This document shows positions 57,670 through 64,000 of a stretch of DNA of 64,000 bases, in pieces; within the stretch, counting starts at the first letter, position 1; each line of letters begins with the position of its first letter. The DNA is from Impatiens glandulifera. Taxonomy: Eukaryota; Streptophyta; Magnoliopsida; Ericales; Balsaminaceae. The position numbers and the translations under genes were made by a program. The notes beneath the pieces are model-generated. The model saw nothing but the letters and a program-made list of their open reading frames with translations, did no database searches and was not told the DNA's origin. The stretch is from positions 39,930,320 to 39,994,319 of the forward strand of contig NC_061866.1 in assembly GCF_907164915.1 (NCBI RefSeq), in the 5' to 3' direction.

Positions 57670-60078
57670 TTACCAATAGTCGTTACAAGAACACGACCCA
57701 TCCTTGAAAAAATGAAACCTATAATTGTCGCGAATAACAATCTCCCTATCATATATCTTCGACACCATCTTAGTGAAAGAATGGCAATCCGAACATATAC
57801 GGAGATTCTTTACAACACGAAGAACCGCTCCCTCAATTGTGCTAACTAATCCAAAAGCTATCGCCAATTTTTCACTATGCCTACTAAGCAAAAACGCTTT
57901 CTCGTCCTCATCCACATCAACAATAACATTCGTCAAGTCGGGTAAACAACCCGCATCTTCAAGCCTCTTGTTCATCTCCTCCAACATCAAGACGATATTT
58001 CCCATTTCCGGGTGTGAATCGTTCCCCGAACTAAACTCGTGATTCACTCCACCAATCTCAATTGAGCTCTTCCCAACTGCTTTCCTTATCCCCTTTTCTT
58101 TCATCTCCAAACGAACTCTAGCCACATCGTCCCATTTTCCAACCGCAGCGTACGTATTTGAAAGCAAAACGTGCCCACCGCTTTCGTTATCTTTGTTATC
58201 TCGTTCATTCATTCTCTCGACCGCGTAGGCCGCGATTGCGTCGTTTTTATGCGTCCTACACGCAGCCAACAGAGCCCTCCATACCACAATATTCGGTTTG
58301 ACCGGCATGTTCTTTATTACATCAAGGGCTCCCTCGAGAAACCCCGCTCGACCAAGCAAATCGACCATACACCCATAATGGAACACGTTAGGTAAATCAA
58401 TCAACCTAAAAACTTGTCTCCCTTCGTTAACTAAACCGGCATGGCTACATGCGGTTAGCACTTCCACGAATGTGACTCCATCCGGTTCAAACCCTTCTTT
58501 CGTCATCTCATCGAACAACTCCAAAGCCCGGGCCCCATTTCCTTCCATCGCCATCGCCCCGATGGCTGCAGTCCACGCTGATGTGTCCTTCTCCACCATC
58601 CGATCGAATACACGCATGGCATTCCTCGGATCACCGCACTTTGCAAACATGTTCACGAGAGAAGTCGATAGCTTCACATCGCATTCAATCGCGTTCTTTA
58701 TAACGAAACCGTAAATCCACTTAGCCGTGTCGAGTGAACCTAACCAACCACAAGCCAATGCGACACTAGCCATTGTTACCTTGTCCGGTTTCAACCCTTC
58801 CATTTGCATCCCACGAAAAAATCCAACCGCTTCCTCGAACAATCCTTCGTCGACTAAACCGCGGATGATAATGTTCCAAGAAACAAGGGATTTGTTCGGC
58901 ATCCGATCGAAAACATTACTAGCGGAATCTAGTTTACAACACTTAATGTACATATCGATAATTGCATTACTAACACTATCTGATTCGTCTAAACCATTTC
59001 TCACTACGTACCCATGGCATTGTCTTCCGAACGACAAATAACCTAACCGAGAAGAAGCATAAACGGCCGACAGCATTGTAATCCTATCGGGACGATGTCC
59101 CTTTATCAACATTTCATCTAAAATACCAATAGCTTCTAGTTCTAATCCTTGATGGATATAATTAGACAACATGGTATTATATAGAACTAAATTTTTATCA
59201 AGGGATTCATCAAAATACCTCTTTGCTTGATCGATATCTCCACATTTCAAGAACATATCGACTAATGCATTCACCAAAATGGTATTGGTTTCGAGTTTCG
59301 AATCACAAATATAAGCAGAAATTCTGTTGGCTACATTCAAATCCATCAATTTTGAACAAGCAGAAACTACAGCTACCATTGTAACTTGATTAGGAGAAAT
59401 ACCAGTTTGCACCATTTCAAAAAACAGTGAAATTGCCTCTGTTTCAAGACCCCTTCTAGCCAAACCACAAATTAAGCTAGTCCATGACACAACATTCCTC
59501 TCAGACATTTTATCAAACACCTTATGTCCATACTCAATCTCTCCACATTCAAAGTATAAATGTATCAATGAATTCTGTATAAACATATCATGTTCCAAAC
59601 TCATCTTTATCAAAGACCCATGAATTTGCAAACCCTCGGCAAGATCCTTCCTTTTCGCGCAAGCGCTCAAAACAAATGGAAATGTGTAATGGTCAGGTTT
59701 TAGATTTTCATTCATCAACCGGACGTAAAGGAGTATACCCTTATCGTTATGTCCAGAAGAAGAGTAAGCCCTAATCAACGAATTGAAAGCATAAACAGAG
59801 TTCATCTGATTGTCGGAAAGTTCAAATGCATTTGTTGCGTATTCTAAGCTTTCAGGAGTGTTTATTTCAGCGCAAAGAGCAATTAATTTAGTCAGAAAAG
59901 AGGGTTTTTGATTGATACCTTTCTTCATCGATTGAGCATGCATCTGTTTCAGTTCATTTAAGTTTCTGCAAATTCTCTGAGAAGCGTTACTGGGTTTACT
60001 TTGAGGAGAACGAAATTCAGCTTTATGAAAGGGAATGATGGTTTTAGAGATTAAAGGAGAAAGAGTGAGATCAGCCAT
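57670..60078 (-). CDS. YS1: DYW-class PPR protein, At3g22690 (YS1)-like
   Basis: The intron-less 802-residue protein starts at ATG 60078 with a Ser/Lys-containing lead likely to target plastids, then a run of PLS-type PPR repeats (NSLIHLYFECGEIEYGHKVF, NALVDMFLKCGDIDQAKRYF, SLVNMFAKCGDPRNAMRVF). The E and E+ domains lead to the DYW deaminase with SRHSEKLAIAFGL, CSDCH and a complete terminal CSCNDYW. The repeats and the phrase SAWTAAIGAMAMEGN align well with Arabidopsis At3g22690, whose mutant has yellow seedlings and defective plastid RNA editing. It should bind a specific chloroplast RNA and edit C to U. Orthology is inferred from memory of the family. Confidence 0.9.
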   Translation of the reverse strand: MADLTLSPLISKTIIPFHKAEFRSPQSKPSNASQRICRNLNELKQMHAQSMKKGINQKPSFLTKLIALCAEINTPESLEYATNAFELSDNQMNSVYAFNSLIRAYSSSGHNDKGILLYVRLMNENLKPDHYTFPFVLSACAKRKDLAEGLQIHGSLIKMSLEHDMFIQNSLIHLYFECGEIEYGHKVFDKMSERNVVSWTSLICGLARRGLETEAISLFFEMVQTGISPNQVTMVAVVSACSKLMDLNVANRISAYICDSKLETNTILVNALVDMFLKCGDIDQAKRYFDESLDKNLVLYNTMLSNYIHQGLELEAIGILDEMLIKGHRPDRITMLSAVYASSRLGYLSFGRQCHGYVVRNGLDESDSVSNAIIDMYIKCCKLDSASNVFDRMPNKSLVSWNIIIRGLVDEGLFEEAVGFFRGMQMEGLKPDKVTMASVALACGWLGSLDTAKWIYGFVIKNAIECDVKLSTSLVNMFAKCGDPRNAMRVFDRMVEKDTSAWTAAIGAMAMEGNGARALELFDEMTKEGFEPDGVTFVEVLTACSHAGLVNEGRQVFRLIDLPNVFHYGCMVDLLGRAGFLEGALDVIKNMPVKPNIVVWRALLAACRTHKNDAIAAYAVERMNERDNKDNESGGHVLLSNTYAAVGKWDDVARVRLEMKEKGIRKAVGKSSIEIGGVNHEFSSGNDSHPEMGNIVLMLEEMNKRLEDAGCLPDLTNVIVDVDEDEKAFLLSRHSEKLAIAFGLVSTIEGAVLRVVKNLRICSDCHSFTKMVSKIYDREIVIRDNYRFHFFKDGSCSCNDYW

Positions 60079-60490
60079 TTTGTCGCGTCTTTCGTCGGCG
60101 ACGATGACCGGCGATTATCGCCGTCGCTGCTGTCAAACGGTACGTTTTGAAAGTCCGATTGAATAGTTAATACGATAGAAAAGAATGTTAAACTGACCCC
60201 CTGAATATATAGTTAGATATCAAATAAGCATCTGAAGTTATAATAATGTCTATTAACCTCTCAATTTATAAGTATAGACTAAATAAGTTTATTTTTCATC
60301 TCTATTCTTAGGGCCAAAAGTTTGGGAGCCCTAATCCAAAAAAGAAAGATTTTTTTTTTTGTATGTTTATTAAAAATATATAATAGTTTTATTTTCAAAT
60401 TAACCAAAAACTAATATGAGTTAATTGATTAAATATGTCACTATTATTTTAAGGTCACATAATCAAATTATGGATGAATTATTTAGAAAA
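60079..60490 (-). other. 5' flank of the YS1-like gene and AT-rich DNA
   Basis: The first about 100 bp (60079-60175) is GC-rich and includes GTCGCGTCTTTCGTCGG-like sequence, a probable leader. The rest is AT-rich and shows no gene. Confidence 0.45.
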
Positions 60491-60494
60491 AAAT

Positions 60495-60870
60495 ATTTAA
60501 GGGTCTATTCCCGTTGCTTAACTCGCCTCATCCTAAGGGTCCGGGCATGAGCTAGAGGGATCGAAACTGGAATAGACCGGGCCACTCGTTGGATTAGCCT
60601 GCTTTGATATTCAAAGCCATTGAATGATGAATTTGGTCAGTTTTCGCCTCTAATCCAACCAGGAGAGAACAAGCCTTTGTAGCCTTCCATCTCGTCTCCA
60701 GAATCTCTTGTCAGTCTTCATGGGAATCTAGTTATCTTATGTGACGCATTCAAAACCTTTGTCAAACAAGAAAATGAGTTTTGAGGTCTTGGGTAGAAAG
60801 ACTAGACCAGGGATCTTTATATTCTTTCGGTCGGGACGGGAAAACTCATATTCTTCTGTTTATGAACACC
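60495..60870. other. Compositionally distinct block, possible organelle-derived insertion
   Basis: Between AT-rich flanks lies about 375 bp of balanced GC content without an extended open frame, for example TAAGGGTCCGGGCATGAGC and GGGCCACTCGTTGGATTAG. The composition and look resemble plant mitochondrial intergenic DNA. I could not match it to a named organelle gene. Confidence 0.3.
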
Positions 60871-62009
60871 ACTACACTTTTGTATTTTTGTGTCAATTAA
60901 TTCAAGATGTCCTTTGTATTTCAAATATTGCTTTTTATCTTTTTGCTAGGTTGTTTTCACATTTTGGATATTATCTTGAATAATTATTTGTTTTACTAAA
61001 AATATATATAAAATAAAAAATCAATTGCGGTTACTTTATTAATTATTAAGTGTTTAATTTTCTTTTTCTATTGTCGACAACAATGAATGATGTGAATATG
61101 GATTTAATGTTGGTTAGTTCGTTTTCAACATCTTGTATTTTTAATTTGAGACACTTAACATTAGGACCTCTTACTTTTATGAATTTATCATTAATTTGTT
61201 TCAAATTAAATTTATTATAGAGAAAATAATAAACACAAAATATAAAAAAACATGACTAACAATGTTTACATTTTCAAAAAATCGTCAATTCTATTGATAT
61301 TTAATAAAATATGATACAACTCATTCTATATTATTATATCCGAAATTAATGTGAATATAATCATATATAATGTACACTATCTTTTTAGATTCATCAATTT
61401 AGTAAAATATTGTTCTACGATATTGTAGGACCTCCTAAATACATGGATCTTTTCTTGTTTTTGTTTGAAACTATATTTATTGCAGTAATTGGTATAGACA
61501 ATGCTGAAAATTTGCATAATAAAATGATTGTAATAGAGAAAATAAAAATATATATATATATATAAAATATAATCAGATAATCAGATTTCATGATCAGTGT
61601 TTATATCTTTGGAAGAGAAATGATAGTGTAGAATTTGAAAAAAAAGAAACGTGAAAAAGAATATATGACGCAATATGATTAGCTAAAAAAAAAACTCTCT
61701 ATTTTCTCTCCATCCACTTTTTTTTTCGGTCAATGAGTAATTCATGTCATTTATTCTCCCAATCCCTCCCCAATTTCCCTTCTGACTCCTATTTTGAAAA
61801 ACTATTAATTTAATTATTTTTTATAACAAATTATTTTTTTAAAAAATGGTTAAAACCATTTCATTAAAATTCTAAAAGTGGGAGGGTCAAAAATCAAAAC
61901 TAGACAAGTTTTAGTTAAGATTATAAGATGACAATTAAACGACCCTAAAGAACCTAATTAGTAGCAATCAAACATACAGGAAATAGAGATTACAAACAAA
62001 GATTACAAA
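60871..62009. other. AT-rich intergenic DNA with a short MITE-like segment
   Basis: At 61613-61790 a segment begins GAGAAATGATAGTGTAGAAT and has GATTAGCTAAAAAA, like those near 40158 and 50648. There is a short (AT)n run at 61550-61563. No reverse transcriptase follows the LINE-type ORF1 that ends at 62010. Confidence 0.4.
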
Positions 62010-64000
62010 CTATATCAAATCATAATTATCCCAATTATGATTTTTATTTCCATACCAACCTGATGTTTCAACATATTGTCTTCCTCTTCCCCTTGTCCTT
62101 CTTATTCCCCTTCCCCTTCCTTTTGCAATGAACGGGGGATGAACTGAAGATGTTGATGAATACTGCATATTCTTATCTTGATTTCTTTCTTTATATGAAC
62201 TTGTTCTTATTTATAGAAATAATTATTCTTCAGAATTTCTGAGTTTTTCACTTTGTTGTTCTCAACTTGAATTTCGAGATCACTGTCTTTAATTCCTTCA
62301 ACTTCATCTTTGGAATCCTCAACAACTTTAGATTCCTTTGTATCAACATTGACATTCTCTTCTTCCTCTTGATTAACCTGAGTATCTTCCTCTATGTTTT
62401 CATCAGCAACCACTTCAACTTGATTTGATTGAGAATCATCAACTATCTCTTCAACATGATTAGGTGTATGATCCACCTCCTTCTTCATATTGCTTTCTTC
62501 TTGTACATAATTTTTTTAATCTTTTGTTTCCTATTTTTTAACCACATTTTGCTCTTTAAAAATAGGCACATTTGTATCGGTTTTCCTGCATCTTTATTTT
62601 CTGACCATTATAAATTTTTTGATTTTCTTCCTTAGCCAAATCATATTTTGGGCTTGAATCACTACAACAAAACATATTTTCAACGACCCTTATATGCCAA
62701 CCCATATTAAGCGTGAGTAAAAATTAAAAGAAAAAAACTTTTGCCAACCTTTATATCTATACCACCACCTTTATTTTTTTTATATACCAACTTTGTAACT
62801 TTGTTAAAACCTTATAATTTTAATATTCTAAATTTTAATAATTTTTATGTTTTATTTTTAAACTTTGTAAATATTTTATTTTAATTTTTTAAATTTTTTT
62901 AAAATTAAATTTGACTTAAAATTTTGTTAACATTAAAATTTAATTAATATTTTTTATATAACATAATTTTTAAACTTTTTATAGTATTATTAATATATGT
63001 CTTTTATTTAATTATTATTTAAATTTAATTAAAAGTAAAATATGAGAGAGTTTAGTAGTTTCTGAAGTGTTAATATGACATTTATCCCACATTGGAGAAA
63101 AAGAAGAAGTTTTTGGTATATAAAATATGAGAGAGTTCATTAATTTATGAAGTGTTTTTAAGGTAATAATGTGCTGGACTATGGGTTCACCCTAAGAGTT
63201 TAGGGTTATGTTCATAGGTACTTGAGAGATGAAGGGAAATAGAGATAAAAAAATAACATCTAAAATGAAAATAGAAAAAAACAAATTTTAAAAAAATAGT
63301 TTAAAAATAAAAATAGACTTTTAGCGACGTTTTTTAATTTTGCCAACGCTTAAATAAGCGTTGTTAAAACTTTTGGCAACGCTTGTACCGACGCTTAAAT
63401 AAGCGTGGTAAAAACTTGCGCCCACCCTGCTTCTGGCGACGCAAGAATAAGTGTCGGTAATGTTTTTAGCGACGCCTTTAAAGGTTGGCAGAAGTCTTTT
63501 TAAGCGTCGCCGAAAGTCATTTTTGTTGTAGTGAATGTTGGAAAGTATTGCAGAAAGAGCATCTGTCTGGCCTCCACTCATAAGTGATTTCCATGACAGT
63601 AGGTTTTCCTTTTCTGTCTACTACTGTCATACTTTTCCATGTAGTGTGCTTCTAGGATGCACCTCAATGCTAATTCTAGCAAATGTTAGGTGCTCTCCTC
63701 CTTCAGCAATTAGATCCATGTATAATGGTTTACCCAATAAACCTACAAAATGACTAAGGGCTTCAGAATTGTACATATGTGCAGGTATATTCCAGAGCTT
63801 GAACCATATATGTGCAGTTTCTTTTGGCTTACTCAATAGGTTCAAGTCTTCGGACCATTTTTCTAACTTCATACAATTGAATCCTATATATGTATGCCCA
63901 TTTTCTAGAATTTCCTCTATATTAGATCACTTTTTGAATTTAAGAAAATATAAATCATGGACATCTGCTGAAATCTTCTCCAGCCCTTTTCCTTCCCATT
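62010..64000 (-). pseudogene. LINE-type ORF1 (DUF4283 and zinc knuckle), split by a CACTA element
   Basis: The minus strand enters at the window edge, so the 5' end is missing. At 63627-63872 it encodes the DUF4283 core: MKLEKWSEDLNLLSKPKETA, IWFKLWNIPAHMY and LGKPLYMDLIAEGG. It then reads ITYEWRPDRCSFCNTFQ, where the 874-bp CACTA insert interrupts the zinc knuckle, and resumes HSSPKYDLAKEENQK on the other side. An acidic Glu/Val/Asn-rich region (62207-62488) and a GRGRGIRRTRGRGRQ basic tail end at a stop at 62010-62012. Stops and frameshifts are present. Such proteins are nucleic-acid-binding gag-like products of plant LINEs; a host gene derived from one is possible but unlikely here. Confidence 0.7.
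62660..63533. mobile_element. CACTA (En/Spm-type) non-autonomous element
   Basis: The ends CACTACAACAAAA and TTTTTGTTGTAGTG are near-perfect inverted repeats with the CACTA signature. A 3-bp target duplication AAT lies at 62657-62659 and 63534-63536. Subterminal units such as GCGACGCTTAAATAAGCGT occur several times at 63320-63510, as expected for transposase binding in this superfamily. No transposase is encoded; open frames inside follow from the repeats. Confidence 0.9.

Noticed and set aside
63321..63581. A protein with HAYLSVG repeats on the minus strand
   Set aside because: It is produced by the subterminal repeats of the CACTA element.
1..64000. A CRISPR array
   Set aside because: The regular repeats are contiguous satellites or transposon units without unique spacers, and the DNA is plant nuclear.

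Overview
This window is nuclear DNA from a flowering plant, almost certainly a eudicot. Intergenic DNA is very AT-rich, there are GT-AG introns, two DYW-class pentatricopeptide repeat (PPR) genes and an organellar oligopeptidase gene with 17 exons, and the space between genes is filled by nested plant transposons. I cannot name the species.

Likely host genes are few. They are an F-box protein (10572-11762, +), a small orphan protein with an EAR-type motif and a long Gly-Ser tract (19289-20090, +), an organellar M3 oligopeptidase of the TOP1/OOP type (31213-39371, -), a DYW PPR protein like Arabidopsis At4g14050 (43603-45435, -), a secreted eight-cysteine lipid-transfer-like protein (56940-57317, -) and a second DYW PPR protein like At3g22690/YS1 (57670-60078, -). 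The oligopeptidase and the two PPR proteins are all expected in organelles, but nothing indicates shared control. The 17 oligopeptidase exons were placed by eye at GT-AG borders and sum to exactly 783 codons.

Mobile DNA by region: 0.4-5.6 kb holds a tRNA-derived SINE, a Mutator-like element (MULE-1) with a decayed transposase, and a LINE endonuclease scrap. 6.1-9.2 kb holds a Tourist-like MITE and a MULE-type fold-back element with a perfect 10-bp target duplication. 11.9-13.1 kb is an inverted duplication carrying SINEs. 14.1-17.0 kb is a Pack-MULE-like element with arms of about 1 kb enclosing a spliced gene fragment. 18.5-22.0 kb is an old tandem duplication around the orphan gene. 22.2-29.8 kb is a three-level nest: a Ty3/gypsy element that looks circularly permuted, a young Ty1/copia element inside it, and a solo LTR inside the copia 5' LTR. 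40.4-42.9 kb is a giant palindromic satellite-filled element with Tourist-like ends. 45.7-50.6 kb is MULE-2, with long terminal inverted repeats, a broken transposase and a convergent gene made of repeated cassettes. 51.8-52.6 kb is a hAT-like MITE, and 53.3-55.4 kb a PIF/Harbinger element with one nonsense codon. A Helitron-like 3' end lies at 56.3 kb. From 62.0 kb to the window edge is a LINE-type ORF1 whose zinc knuckle is split by a CACTA element.

The observations most worth following are the permuted gypsy element, the satellite-bearing palindrome, the MULE-2 cassette gene and the Pack-MULE cargo. Element borders given to the base rest on matching inverted ends and target duplications that I read directly. 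Lineage names are inference from motif recognition, with no database search.
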